A DNA stretch of 64,000 bases, taken from positions 32,300-96,299 of the forward strand of contig NZ_JAHPZX010000012.1 in the NCBI RefSeq assembly GCF_021325795.1, in the 5' to 3' direction. Numbering within the stretch: the stretch's first letter is position 1; the number at the start of each line of letters is the position of its first letter. The DNA comes from Bordetella sp. LUAb4 (lineage in GTDB: Bacteria; Pseudomonadota; Gammaproteobacteria; Burkholderiales; Burkholderiaceae_B). Made by a program: the position numbers and the translations under genes. The notes beneath the pieces were generated by a model. The model did no database searches. It was not told the DNA's origin and saw only the letters and a program-made list of their open reading frames with translations. Positions 29,409-37,668 of the stretch are shown one piece after another.

Positions 29409-29538
29409 CTTCGGTGGCACTGCAGTGCGGCTGCGGTGGGGCTGCGGTGGGGCTGCGGTGGGGCTGCGGTCGGGCTGCGGTCGGGCTGCGGTCGGGCTGC
29501 GGTCGGGCTTCGGTCGGGCTTCGGTCGGGCTTCGATGG
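29409..29538 (+). repeat. 11-bp minisatellite, about 12 units
   Basis: The unit CTGCGGT(G/C)GGG repeats head to tail with a strict 11-bp period. Two diverged copies (29409-29430) precede three CTGCGGTGGGG, four CTGCGGTCGGG and two CTTCGGTCGGG, with a final diverged copy from 29530. The ordered drift from variant to variant is typical of arrays that grow by slippage. Because 11 is not a multiple of 3, it is unlikely to be selected as protein. It sits 214 bp upstream of the Bug start. Confidence 0.95.
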
Positions 29539-29751
29539 TCATACCGTGGAACTACGGTGGTCTGCAAACCTGCAAGCGCGGTCGAGTATGCCGGAGCGGT
29601 CGCGGATGGGCAGCAACGAACCGCCACAACGTCACGCAAATCACCGAGCAATAACTCCGCGCCACAAAAAACTACTGCGGAACAGTTTCCAGTGCGCCCG
29701 CCACGCACCAGCACGCTCGCGAAAAGCGGGCCAACTCCAAAGGAGCACACG

Positions 29752-30777
29752 ATGCAATGCGGGAAAAAGGAAATTGCGGCGTTGACACTCGCGGTAAGCG
29801 GAATTCCATTTGCGGCAACGGCAGAAAAACAGGAAGGTCCGCTCACGATGTCAGCAGAGAAAGATGAAAGGGCGTATCCCACTCGGCCCATAAGCATAGT
29901 CGTGGGATATCCGCCTGGCGGCGGCGCGGATAGTTTGGCCCGCCTGCTCGCCAAGACCATGACCAAGAAACTGGGCAGCAGAGTTATTGTCGTCAATCGT
30001 CCGGGCGCCGCAGGAAATATAGGCGCGGAGGCGGTCGCCCGCGCGACGGCTGACGGCTACACGCTATTTCTGGGTGCGAGGCCGAACACCATACACAAAG
30101 TCATGTACGCAAGTCTTGCGTTTGATTTCAATGAGGATCTGGTCCCGGTCAGTTTGATTGCCACTACCCCCAACGTAATCGTGGCGAGTCGACATTCTCC
30201 GATCAGGAATCTTGAGCAGATGCTCGAGGTCGCGGAGACGAATCCGGGCCAATTGCGATGCGCATCGCCCGGCATTGGCTCAACCGGCTATTTGCTATGC
30301 GAAATCTTCCAACAGGAAACGGGGGTGAGCATCGACCATGTCCCATACAAAGGAAGCGCGCAGGCTTACATGGATCTGTTGAGCGGAAAGGTCGATGTGT
30401 TATTCAGCACGCTTTCTTCCGCGATACCCCACATCAGACAAGGCACCTTGCAAGGCCTCGCAATAATGTCCGAAACGACAAATGGCCATCCCGTGGAGCT
30501 ACCAACCATGGCGGAGCGTGGTTTACCCACACTGGACTTGGATTCATGGGCGGGATTGATGGCCCCAACCGGGACACCTCCCTACGCAATCCAGAAGCTG
30601 AATGCGACCATCAACGAACTTCTCGCGGACGAAGACGTCCTGTCAGACATAACGCAGCTAGGCTACGTAGCCCCCCGCCAGCCCAACCCGCCCGAGGCAC
30701 TTCAAACCCTCGCGGCGCAAGAGACTGAACGGTGGACGGCGGTGTTGAAGACGCGGAATATTATTCCGTATCATTGA
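29752..30777 (+). CDS. Bug/TctC-type tripartite tricarboxylate transporter substrate-binding protein
   Basis: About 341 aa from ATG 29752 (MQCGKKE), chosen because AAGGAG lies 8 nt upstream and a weak signal-like segment (ALTLAVSGIPFAATA) follows. Family motifs are present: GYPPGGGADSLAR, VVNRPGAAGNIGAE, ATADGYTLF, PYKGSAQAYMDLLSGKVDV. The predicted role is periplasmic capture of a carboxylate. The signal sequence is less hydrophobic than usual. No TctA/TctB genes are nearby. Codon usage is a little less G/C-biased than in the left part of the window. Confidence 0.92.
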   Translation: MQCGKKEIAALTLAVSGIPFAATAEKQEGPLTMSAEKDERAYPTRPISIVVGYPPGGGADSLARLLAKTMTKKLGSRVIVVNRPGAAGNIGAEAVARATADGYTLFLGARPNTIHKVMYASLAFDFNEDLVPVSLIATTPNVIVASRHSPIRNLEQMLEVAETNPGQLRCASPGIGSTGYLLCEIFQQETGVSIDHVPYKGSAQAYMDLLSGKVDVLFSTLSSAIPHIRQGTLQGLAIMSETTNGHPVELPTMAERGLPTLDLDSWAGLMAPTGTPPYAIQKLNATINELLADEDVLSDITQLGYVAPRQPNPPEALQTLAAQETERWTAVLKTRNIIPYH

Positions 30778-30848
30778 GAGCGATGCTCGGTGCATCAGCG
30801 CCAATTAGCACAGTCGGCATGAGGCATTACGGATACGAAAGTATCGCT

Positions 30849-30892
30849 AACGCTGACGGGCACGCTCTTTCTAGAGCGTGCCCGTCAGCGTT
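30849..30892. terminator. Perfect 20-bp hairpin
   Basis: AACGCTGACGGGCACGCTCT (30849-30868) pairs perfectly with 30873-30892 around a 4-nt TTCT loop. It lies 71 bp after the Bug stop and 97 bp before the converging hxsA stop. A TTTTTT run follows 13 nt downstream rather than directly, so it may be a bidirectional terminator or simply a stable hairpin marking the boundary between core-like and accessory DNA. Confidence 0.7.
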
Positions 30893-30989
30893 GGATGTGT
30901 CCATTTTTTCGCTGGGAAGCCACCGCGATAACGCTCCACCCTTTCGTAGCTGAACTTTCGCGGCCGCCCACGACCGAGGCAGCAAAAAA

Positions 30990-31625
30990 TCACTTCACTG
31001 CCGTGATACCCAGTGCATTTAAAGTTTCAGTGGTCATCAAGCCGCTCGCTGGCATAGATTTCACGGTTTGAAAATGCTTTAACGAGTTGCTAGTTTCGGA
31101 GCCCATCACACCACTAATCGGACCGTGGTACAGCCCAAGGGAAGTCAGCTTTATCTGAACTCGGATAATCTGCAGTCTTAACTTCTCCGCGCGGCTCAGC
31201 TCAACGGTCCCCGCTTCGTTCATCTTTGCATCCGATGTCGCCCCTGATGGCGAAGATCCGCCTGACTTCGTCGAGCTTCCCGGGCTGTTTCCCTTGATAC
31301 TTGATGAAGTCGAAGAACTTCCTAAAGGTGTCGAGGACGAGCTAGGACCGGACGTTGAAGCAGGGGGGCGATAGTAGGATCCGCCACCACTAGATCCCGA
31401 GTAATGAGAACTATGACTTGAATGCGAACGATGGCTCGAGTGCGATCGATGGCCGGCAAACAGATTCTCAAAACCAAAGTTCAGCGGCCGCAGAGGAACT
31501 GCTTTGGGCACATTCAATGCGTCCAGGACAAGCTTTTCGGACGGTTCTGTGGCTGCAGAGGACCTGCCACCCATGGCACCAAGCCCGGCGAGAAACAGAC
31601 TTATGCTTTTTATGAAACGACTCAT
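30990..31625 (-). CDS. hxsA: His-Xaa-Ser repeat protein HxsA (with peptidoglycan-binding domain)
   Basis: A 211-aa exported protein with a signal-like N-terminus (about residues 1-25). A run of six His-Xaa-Ser triplets at about 59-76 (HRSHSSHRSHSSHSSHYS) defines the family. A Ser/Gly/Pro-rich linker follows (to about 140), then a C-terminal PG_binding_1-like domain (about 150-208, with LGLYHGPISGVMGSET and FQ). In the Hxs system two radical-SAM enzymes modify this substrate. It is the last gene of the operon, starting 4 nt inside the hxsC stop. The modification and its function are unknown in the family. Confidence 0.85.
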   Translation of the reverse strand: MSRFIKSISLFLAGLGAMGGRSSAATEPSEKLVLDALNVPKAVPLRPLNFGFENLFAGHRSHSSHRSHSSHSSHYSGSSGGGSYYRPPASTSGPSSSSTPLGSSSTSSSIKGNSPGSSTKSGGSSPSGATSDAKMNEAGTVELSRAEKLRLQIIRVQIKLTSLGLYHGPISGVMGSETSNSLKHFQTVKSMPASGLMTTETLNALGITAVK

Positions 31626-32752
31626 ACTAGCATCTCATTTCTGATCGCTATTGTTTTTGAAGGCTTCCAACCCCGTTCGTGCCAAGCAAAGAACCCCGAG
31701 CACTGCGGCTTTACGTCGCAGGAATCACATATAGGTTCATAAACGTTTTTCCAATCCGAAATACTGCGATGAGCGTAAGGGTGCAGACTCGCAGGGAGTG
31801 CACATAAAGGAGCATTCATGAACAGAAATGGTACTGAGTGACGCGCTAGCTGACGCGCGGCGAGTTCCAGGGTGCTGTGCCACTCAATTAAATCGACTTC
31901 GCACATTTCTCGATTTGCTAAAGCGAAACCAATCGGCTCACACGCCATCAGCGCCACTTCGCGGACGAATGGTAGGTTGCGCCCAACGAAAACACACAGG
32001 TCAGGCAATAATTCGAGGACCGGACGAATCAGGACGATGCGCAGCTGTATTGACTGCCGATATTCCTGCAAGTGCAGTAGACCAGCGAGCGTCTGCTCAA
32101 AAGCTCCGTTGGATTGGACAACGAAATCATGCAGGAAATCTGCATGACCGTACAACGGCACTAACCATGTTACTGATGTATTGAGCCCATCTAAAAGTGT
32201 TCGGGCAAGCTGCGCATTTTCAAGCAGGCGCCCATTTGTCAGCAACTCAACGCGAGTCTTCGGCAGACGACTTCCTACCTCATCGAATAGCGTCCGTAAG
32301 TGATCGCCTAAGAGCAGCGGCTCCCCCCCACTTAGACCCAACACGGGTGGTGCATCCGACATATGCCGCACGACGCTTAACGCCTCTTCAAACATCCAAT
32401 GGTCATCACGCTCTGTCGGGGGTTGCGAGCACATCACACAGTAGCTATTACAGCGATTAGTGAGCTGCAAGCTATGGTGAACATCTGACACTCGATAAAG
32501 CACCGTAACTTCGGATCTATGCGCCGAAGGCACGACGATATCCCCTGTTTCGAGTGCCGGAGCCATTACCCAGCCCACGTTTGATAGCCCACCATCGCGG
32601 AGCTTTTCGATCAACGACTGCTCTGGCTCCGTTGAGACCAAGACGAGCAGCGAAATGTCCGGATACCAGTTCGTTGCCACTGAGTCAAAGTCGATAACAC
32701 GCCAGACTCCCCCTTCAATAGCATCTCCGATGGTGGCCTTCACGCGCCGCAT
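31622..32752 (-). CDS. hxsC: His-Xaa-Ser system radical SAM maturase HxsC
   Basis: A 376-aa radical SAM enzyme. The 4Fe-4S/SAM motif CNSYCVMC (CxxxCxxC) is at residues 101-108, after an approximately 95-residue N-terminal domain. The SAM-binding GG motif appears as GLSGGEPLL. C-terminal cysteines (CDSCDVKPQC) suggest a small auxiliary cluster region. It overlaps hxsB by 13 nt upstream and hxsA by 4 nt downstream. It is assigned to HxsC from partner genes and the late position of the motif; substrate chemistry is not established. Confidence 0.85.
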   Translation of the reverse strand: MRRVKATIGDAIEGGVWRVIDFDSVATNWYPDISLLVLVSTEPEQSLIEKLRDGGLSNVGWVMAPALETGDIVVPSAHRSEVTVLYRVSDVHHSLQLTNRCNSYCVMCSQPPTERDDHWMFEEALSVVRHMSDAPPVLGLSGGEPLLLGDHLRTLFDEVGSRLPKTRVELLTNGRLLENAQLARTLLDGLNTSVTWLVPLYGHADFLHDFVVQSNGAFEQTLAGLLHLQEYRQSIQLRIVLIRPVLELLPDLCVFVGRNLPFVREVALMACEPIGFALANREMCEVDLIEWHSTLELAARQLARHSVPFLFMNAPLCALPASLHPYAHRSISDWKNVYEPICDSCDVKPQCSGFFAWHERGWKPSKTIAIRNEMLV

Positions 32753-34194
32753 TCAATCGTCCTTATCGGGGTTGCCGGTCGTGCCCATGCATGAAACAGA
32801 TCCATTTGGGCGTCGCTCCCATGCCTAATAGCGTCGAAGAAATAGTCGAATAACCACTGATGTCGTTGGCAATGCTCAGTTTCGAGGACAGGTGCGTCCA
32901 TGTTGCCGTATTGGGCCTGCGCATCCACCGGATTCGGCGCACAGAAAACCTGATAAGCACAATCGCGGCAGCCTCCCCTCTCTTCCGTCAGACTGGAAGC
33001 GATCAGCCATCGTTGCACCTCTGAAGCCGCAATTTCCTTAAGAGGCGCCCCGATGCGAGCCAAACGAAGGGAAACGTCTCCAGTCTCGGCCAGCATACGA
33101 GCCTCGTCACTTGGGTAAACATAGCCATCGTAGTTATATACCAACACGCTCTGACCTGCGCCTGTCGGACTTTGTAGATCTACATACCCCGCGTCGAAGG
33201 GGGACAGAATTTTGTTGAGGATGATGGAAGCATAAACCTCACGCAACTCAACTCCCTGCAAGTTCCAATATAAAACACGATCAAGCGCACGTGCATAAAA
33301 TGAATAAAACTGTTCTGGACTATATCCCAAAATGTGCTGGTTTCGCTTTGCGAATCCATAACTGCTCAGAGGGCGGATGAAGATGTCGTTCAGTCCAAGC
33401 TTGACGTATTCATCCACAATAGCTTCTGGGAATTCAAGCGATGCCTTGGTTGTAGTCATCAACGCCGACACCGCATTTTTGCCTAATACTCGTCTGGCCA
33501 GATCTATACCAGAAAGAGTGCGTTCGTAGCTTTTATGCCCCGGGATTGGTCGGTTACGGTTGTGCAGCGCCGCGGGGCCATCCACGCTTGTCGAAAGAAG
33601 AACCTTGTGTTCGGCAAGAAACTCGCACATGACTTCGTCTAGCTGGTGAAGCGTCGATGCGATAACGAAGCGCAATTGGCGGCCTTCACGGCGATTGCGA
33701 TCTTGGATGCGCTCGATCGCTTCTCGCACCAAATCGAAGCGCAGAAGCGGATCTCCTCCCTGGAATTCTACTGTGAGCGATGGCGAGCCACTCTCGAATA
33801 TGCTATCGCAGGCGGCATGCAAATCTTCCCTGGTCATGGTGTGACCGTTGTCCGACAAGGAGCGGCTCACTTGGCAATACTGGCAAGAATGCACGCACTG
33901 CAGGGTCGGCACAATGATATGCAGACTGGGGCCCGCCGTGATCGTTTCGCGTCTCGCCTCTACACGAGAAGCCAATAGGCGCCGGCTACCTGAACGAATG
34001 CGATTTGCGACGAAATTCCCAGCCTTCAGAGCAGCCTGGAGCGGAAAAGAGAATTCACTTATTTGCCCCTGCTGAAGCGCAGAAACCTGCGATGAATTTA
34101 GGAAGATGTGATCGCCAGCCCTGCTCACGGCGACGTTATCTTCGCCGAGCTTGCGTATCCAGTAGATCTGCGTTTCAACGGCATAGGCATCCAC
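32740..34194 (-). CDS. hxsB: His-Xaa-Ser system radical SAM maturase HxsB
   Basis: A 484-aa radical SAM protein with a SPASM-like C-terminus. The CxxxCxxC motif is CVHSCQYC at residues 100-107; EFQGGDPLLRF is the GG motif. Auxiliary-cluster cysteines lie near the end (GGCRDCAYQVFCAPN ... EHCQRH), a layout used by sactionine and other peptide-modifying enzymes. The start is a GTG at 34194 with GGAGAG 4 nt upstream. It is the first gene of the operon. HxsD, the small protein usually encoded next to hxsB, is not seen upstream: that DNA has stops in the relevant frame. Confidence 0.86.
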   Translation of the reverse strand: MDAYAVETQIYWIRKLGEDNVAVSRAGDHIFLNSSQVSALQQGQISEFSFPLQAALKAGNFVANRIRSGSRRLLASRVEARRETITAGPSLHIIVPTLQCVHSCQYCQVSRSLSDNGHTMTREDLHAACDSIFESGSPSLTVEFQGGDPLLRFDLVREAIERIQDRNRREGRQLRFVIASTLHQLDEVMCEFLAEHKVLLSTSVDGPAALHNRNRPIPGHKSYERTLSGIDLARRVLGKNAVSALMTTTKASLEFPEAIVDEYVKLGLNDIFIRPLSSYGFAKRNQHILGYSPEQFYSFYARALDRVLYWNLQGVELREVYASIILNKILSPFDAGYVDLQSPTGAGQSVLVYNYDGYVYPSDEARMLAETGDVSLRLARIGAPLKEIAASEVQRWLIASSLTEERGGCRDCAYQVFCAPNPVDAQAQYGNMDAPVLETEHCQRHQWLFDYFFDAIRHGSDAQMDLFHAWARPATPIRTIECGA

Positions 34195-34397
34195 TTAGCT
34201 CTCCGCGAAATAAGTCGATCAAAAACACACATATTAATCATTCACATCCAAGTTATGCACTTCCGTTGCAAATTCCCATCATCTGTTCTTTGAAAATTGC
34301 GTGGCACAAGGGAATTTCTCGTCCTGACCATGCACCAGCGGACACTTCCAGCCGTTTTGGTGTAGCTTTATGCAAACAAATAGACGATGCTTGCATA

Positions 34398-35294
34398 ATG
34401 CCGCCGAAAAAAAACGACGTTTCTATTGATGCCGGTACCTCGAGCCTCCATCTTAACCAGCAAGGCAGCAATGCTCTTCCCACATTCAGGGTCGGCGAGA
34501 TCTATGATCGACGACGAGACATCCACGGCCCGTTTGGCGGGAGCGCCCAAAGCGGCATCTCACCATCGGCGAAGTCCCCGGCGATTTTTCTTTTTACAGG
34601 GGACAGCGGAAAGGGCTTTGGGTATCGCGACCATCGAGAGGACGATGGCACGTATCTCTACACAGGCGAAGGCCAGGAAGGACCTATGCGGTTCACGAAA
34701 GGCAACCTTGCCATTCGTGAACATTCGAACGCCGGTCGCGCACTGCATCTGTTCAAGTCACAAGGGAAAGGAAAAGGACAGAGATACCTCGGAGAGTTTG
34801 TCTGTCAGGGCTACGAGATGAAAACTCTCCCAGATCGCAATAAACATGATCGGGAGGCAATTATCTTCAGGCTGGTGCCCGTTGAGTTACTGGCTCAACA
34901 AGAACTCGCATCGGTCTCGGTAGGTGTAGCGGTGATACCACTCGAAGAAGCGCGAGCTAGGGCTGTTGCCTCTGCACGCATGGACGGTGCGATAGACGTC
35001 AAACAGCAAAGCAGAAATGTCTACGAGCGCAATGAGAGCGTCCGGGCATATGTGTTGATGCGGGCTAATGGAATTTGTGAACTCTGCGAGTGCCCAGCGC
35101 CGTTTCGTCGTATGGACACAAGCCCTTACCTAGAACCTCACCACACTACGCGAATGTCCGATGGCGGACCCGATCACCCGCGCCATGTGGCCGCGCTCTG
35201 TCCAGCCTGCCATCGCGAAGTGCATTATGGCGAGCAAGGGCAGGAAAAAAATTTTGCGCTTCGAGCCAAGCTTGCGGATAAAGAAAGGGACTAA
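34398..35294 (+). CDS. HNH endonuclease with SRA-like N-terminal domain (ScoMcrA type)
   Basis: About 298 aa from ATG 34398 (MPPKKN). The N-terminal domain (about residues 28-155) has the pattern YDRRRDIHGPFGG...GIS, FLFTGDSG, DDGTYLYTGEGQ and GNLAIREH. This matches the SRA/ScoMcrA-like modified-DNA recognition fold as I know it. The C-terminal HNH domain has CELC, the HH of EPHHTTRMSDGG, and CPACHREVHYG as zinc and catalytic residues. This architecture fits modification-dependent restriction, cutting methylated or phosphorothioated foreign DNA. The exact modification read is not deducible. It diverges from hxsB and converges on a small unknown operon. Confidence 0.78.
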   Translation: MPPKKNDVSIDAGTSSLHLNQQGSNALPTFRVGEIYDRRRDIHGPFGGSAQSGISPSAKSPAIFLFTGDSGKGFGYRDHREDDGTYLYTGEGQEGPMRFTKGNLAIREHSNAGRALHLFKSQGKGKGQRYLGEFVCQGYEMKTLPDRNKHDREAIIFRLVPVELLAQQELASVSVGVAVIPLEEARARAVASARMDGAIDVKQQSRNVYERNESVRAYVLMRANGICELCECPAPFRRMDTSPYLEPHHTTRMSDGGPDHPRHVAALCPACHREVHYGEQGQEKNFALRAKLADKERD

Positions 35295-35370
35295 TGGGCA
35301 GTTGTGCCGAAGAACGCCTACAGGCAAATGACACCGCTCTTTATCTGCACGCGTCCGCTGCGCCTCACGC

Positions 35371-35679
35371 TCAGAACGGCAATTTCAACCCGGAAGACTG
35401 AGCCGCGTCATAAAGACGACGGGCGACGTCATAGTCATTCCACGTTTGATTTGTGTAAAACCGGTATTCCTTTTGAGCAGCCGCATCATAATAAAACATG
35501 ACAAATTCCCCGACCTCTTCGACCCCATTGAAGGAATACCTAAGAGAAACCGTGAATTTGTCGGCGCTCAACTGAACAGTGGCATTCTCGTCATCGTAAG
35601 TCCACGAGAACTCCCCAAGTTCAGTTCTTTTAATCAGCTCACTAACAAAGTCTTTGATCTTAGGGGGAAACATACTCAC
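35371..35679 (-). CDS. Hypothetical protein, small cytosolic
   Basis: A 102-aa acidic/mixed protein with no signal peptide, beginning MSMFPPKIKDFVSELIKR. Alternating hydrophobic residues (FSWTYDDENATVQLSADKFTVSLRYSF) suggest a small beta-rich fold like an immunity or SMI1-type protein, but I recognise no family. It is the last of three overlapping minus-strand small genes; its start lies 20 nt inside the preceding gene. It converges on the SRA-HNH gene. Confidence 0.6.
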   Translation of the reverse strand: MSMFPPKIKDFVSELIKRTELGEFSWTYDDENATVQLSADKFTVSLRYSFNGVEEVGEFVMFYYDAAAQKEYRFYTNQTWNDYDVARRLYDAAQSSGLKLPF

Positions 35680-35842
35680 CTCGTCGTGCGGGGTTCATTT
35701 CTTCAAGGCACTTCTTCACGCTCAAAATATCTTTCTGTATTTTCGATTTTCGAGCTTTTGTTAACGGGGCTTGCGCGGTCGCATGAGTTGCCTGCTGAAG
35801 ACTAAGTTCAATTTGACCGACAATTGCATCCACCTGATTCAC
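35660..35842 (-). CDS. Hypothetical small protein (possible coiled coil)
   Basis: About 60 aa if it starts at GTG 35842 (MNQVDAIVGQIELSLQQ), where the start overlaps the preceding stop (GTGA). The frame stays open further upstream, but that extension is Cys/Arg-rich and unlikely. The sequence is helical and Lys/Glu-rich (ARKSKIQKDILSVKKCLEEM). It might form one protein with the upstream membrane peptide if a frameshift joined them. Function unknown. Confidence 0.45.
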   Translation of the reverse strand: MNQVDAIVGQIELSLQQATHATAQAPLTKARKSKIQKDILSVKKCLEEMNPARRGEYVSP

Positions 35843-35967
35843 AAGCTTTTCGGGGCCAGAGATTCGCAGATAAGTACGCCTGAAATGCTGACAAAAGAGA
35901 CAAAGATTACGCCCACCGAGACAATAAGATAAGTGAGCCTGATCCAATGGTTTTTAATGAATTCCAT
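35839..35967 (-). CDS. Small single-pass membrane protein
   Basis: A 42-aa frame starting at ATG 35965-35967: MEFIKNHWIRL, then a strongly hydrophobic helix (TYLIVSVGVIFVSFVSISG), ending ICESLAPKSL. A basic N-terminus and a 20-residue helix point to an inner-membrane peptide. It ends in the GTGA overlap with the next gene, which suggests coupling or a frameshifted longer protein. A frame this short in A/T-rich DNA could be chance, but the helix is clean. Confidence 0.45.
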   Translation of the reverse strand: MEFIKNHWIRLTYLIVSVGVIFVSFVSISGVLICESLAPKSL

Positions 35968-36246
35968 CGCTAACTACACACCCTCGCAGACCGAGTGCGT
36001 ATTGTATATGGCAAATGCGATCAGCAACGAGAAAGGAGACACACATAATATCTATCGGACCCAGGCTCTCATCGAGAAAACCACGATCAACTTCAAATTA
36101 GAAGATGAAATAGTTTTTTAATTTCAACGTCCATGATAAATACCAGCTTTGGGCGTGTGGGAACCTAGCGGCACTAACGTAGGCGATCACACCTGCAGTG
36201 GCACCGCGGCTGGCATGCAGGCCGCGCTCGCCGTAACTTAATTCCC

Positions 36247-37557
36247 TCACTTCGCGCTGGTCGTCACCGCGATATCAGCAGTCAACGGCACCAGGCTGCT
36301 GTCGGATACGCGCAAGGTATAGGGGCTGGTGCCCGCCTTCCCGCCGGCAGGTTCGCGCAGCTTGATTTGCTGGTCAGCTACCAGCCATGTAAACGTGGCA
36401 TCGGCGTCGTTCGGTGATGCTCCCACCCAGCTTGCGCGTAATGGAGGCCGGCCGCCGCTGACGACGATGACGATGCCATCCTCGCCCGGATGCAAGGTCA
36501 CCGCAGCCTGGCTCACCGCCAATGCCGTGATCGGAGACGCAATGGAAGTCGAGCACGACTTCGCCACATCACCGACGACGTTGACGCTCGCGTTGAATGC
36601 CAACGTCGCCTGCTCGAAATCGGCTTTCGCCTTGTCAAACTCCAGCTCTTCCTCCGGCGAGCACGAATTTATTCGCTGCTTCAGATTTGTCAGCGTGCTC
36701 CTGGTGATCTTCCCTTCAGCGCCGTTGCTATCGCGACCGGAATAGTTGGACAACAACGTGCCCGCAGCGGCTAGCGCGCTATTCCCCGCATTGAGATAGG
36801 CCTGTGGGCTGGGCCGTTGCCCCAGCAACTGCTGCCGCAGGGATTTGAGCGTGGCTTCCTTGGCTTTTGCCAGCATATCGGCCAAAGCGGAGTCCGACAA
36901 TTCAACGCTGGCCAGCGCCTCTCGCAGCTTGGATTGAGAAAGCCGCATGTCTTTGTACTTTGGCTCTGCCTTGCAGATATTGGAAATGCCTAGATCGTTC
37001 AACTCCGGCCACCTGTTGTCCGCAGTCGCCTGAGCCTTGCCATAAGCGATCAGAAGATCGTTGCCACTCTGAGCTACGCAAGCCAATACATCCCCAGCTT
37101 GCATGTACAACTCTTCGGTGCTGCGCGGATAGAACAGGCTGCCCGCCGTATAGGTCGCGCCCGCGGCCAAGGCGATATTCCTGGCGCTATTGGAAACCCC
37201 ACCACCATGGATCACCTTCACGGCAAAACCCGTAGCCAAGGCAAACGTAGCGGCATCGATGATCTGCGAAGTCACCACCCGCTCAGTCACCGTCGACGCC
37301 ATCTTCGACGTTTCGCCTGCAATAGTTCCCACCGCCTTTGAGACTTGCGGCAGTTTTCGACATGCGGTGTTGATCGAATCCTCGGAGGAAGCACCCGGCG
37401 CACAGTAATTGGCGACCTCCGGGAAACTATAGGGGTTCCGCAAAATGGAACACCCTGCCAGTCCACCGAGCAGCACTGGACCAAGCAAAACCGCCGCGAG
37501 GGCGAGGCGCCGTCCGCTCCAAGTCCCCAAAAGACCTTTCCCGTTGTTCATCTCCAC
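36247..37557 (-). CDS. Predicted lipoprotein of unknown function
   Basis: A 436-aa protein with a lipoprotein signal peptide: a basic start (SGRRLA), a hydrophobic core (LAAVLLGPVLLGG) and the lipobox LAGC with Cys at about residue 36. The mature part is Ala-rich and helical (about 60-330). A C-terminal beta-sandwich-like region has GGRPPLRASWVG and SPYTLRVSDSSLVPL. No enzymatic motif is recognised. It is the last gene of a minus-strand cassette after the lipase, so it could be a periplasmic partner or immunity lipoprotein. That role is inference from context only. Confidence 0.7.
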   Translation of the reverse strand: MEMNNGKGLLGTWSGRRLALAAVLLGPVLLGGLAGCSILRNPYSFPEVANYCAPGASSEDSINTACRKLPQVSKAVGTIAGETSKMASTVTERVVTSQIIDAATFALATGFAVKVIHGGGVSNSARNIALAAGATYTAGSLFYPRSTEELYMQAGDVLACVAQSGNDLLIAYGKAQATADNRWPELNDLGISNICKAEPKYKDMRLSQSKLREALASVELSDSALADMLAKAKEATLKSLRQQLLGQRPSPQAYLNAGNSALAAAGTLLSNYSGRDSNGAEGKITRSTLTNLKQRINSCSPEEELEFDKAKADFEQATLAFNASVNVVGDVAKSCSTSIASPITALAVSQAAVTLHPGEDGIVIVVSGGRPPLRASWVGASPNDADATFTWLVADQQIKLREPAGGKAGTSPYTLRVSDSSLVPLTADIAVTTSAK

Positions 37558-37668
37558 TCCCCGCGAAGCGATTTCTTTTCAACTGTTATTCAGTCGAAGT
37601 GGATGTTTCTATTTGGGAGATTTTTTGTCAATGGGAAACGTCATCAAAAGTGGGCGGTGAACCGAACC

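Larger units (their letters stand above)
29111..29751. other. Intergenic region with inverted repeat and minisatellite, no gene called
   Basis: This 641-bp region lies between the autotransporter and Bug starts. It holds an 8-bp inverted repeat (29191-29227) and the 11-bp tandem array (29409-29538). A plus-strand frame stays open from 29248 into the Bug gene, but it is largely the repeat translated and lacks a good start, so I do not treat it as part of that protein. Confidence 0.7.

Noticed and set aside
29409..29538. CRISPR-like array
   Set aside because: Units are 11 bp and contiguous, with no spacers and no cas genes.
29248..29751. A 168-residue N-terminal extension of the second Bug protein
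   Set aside because: It is mainly the 11-bp minisatellite in translation; a clear AAGGAG and ATG mark the true start at 29752.
34195..34397. hxsD upstream of hxsB
   Set aside because: The frame shared with hxsB has stops close upstream and other frames give no HxsD-like sequence.
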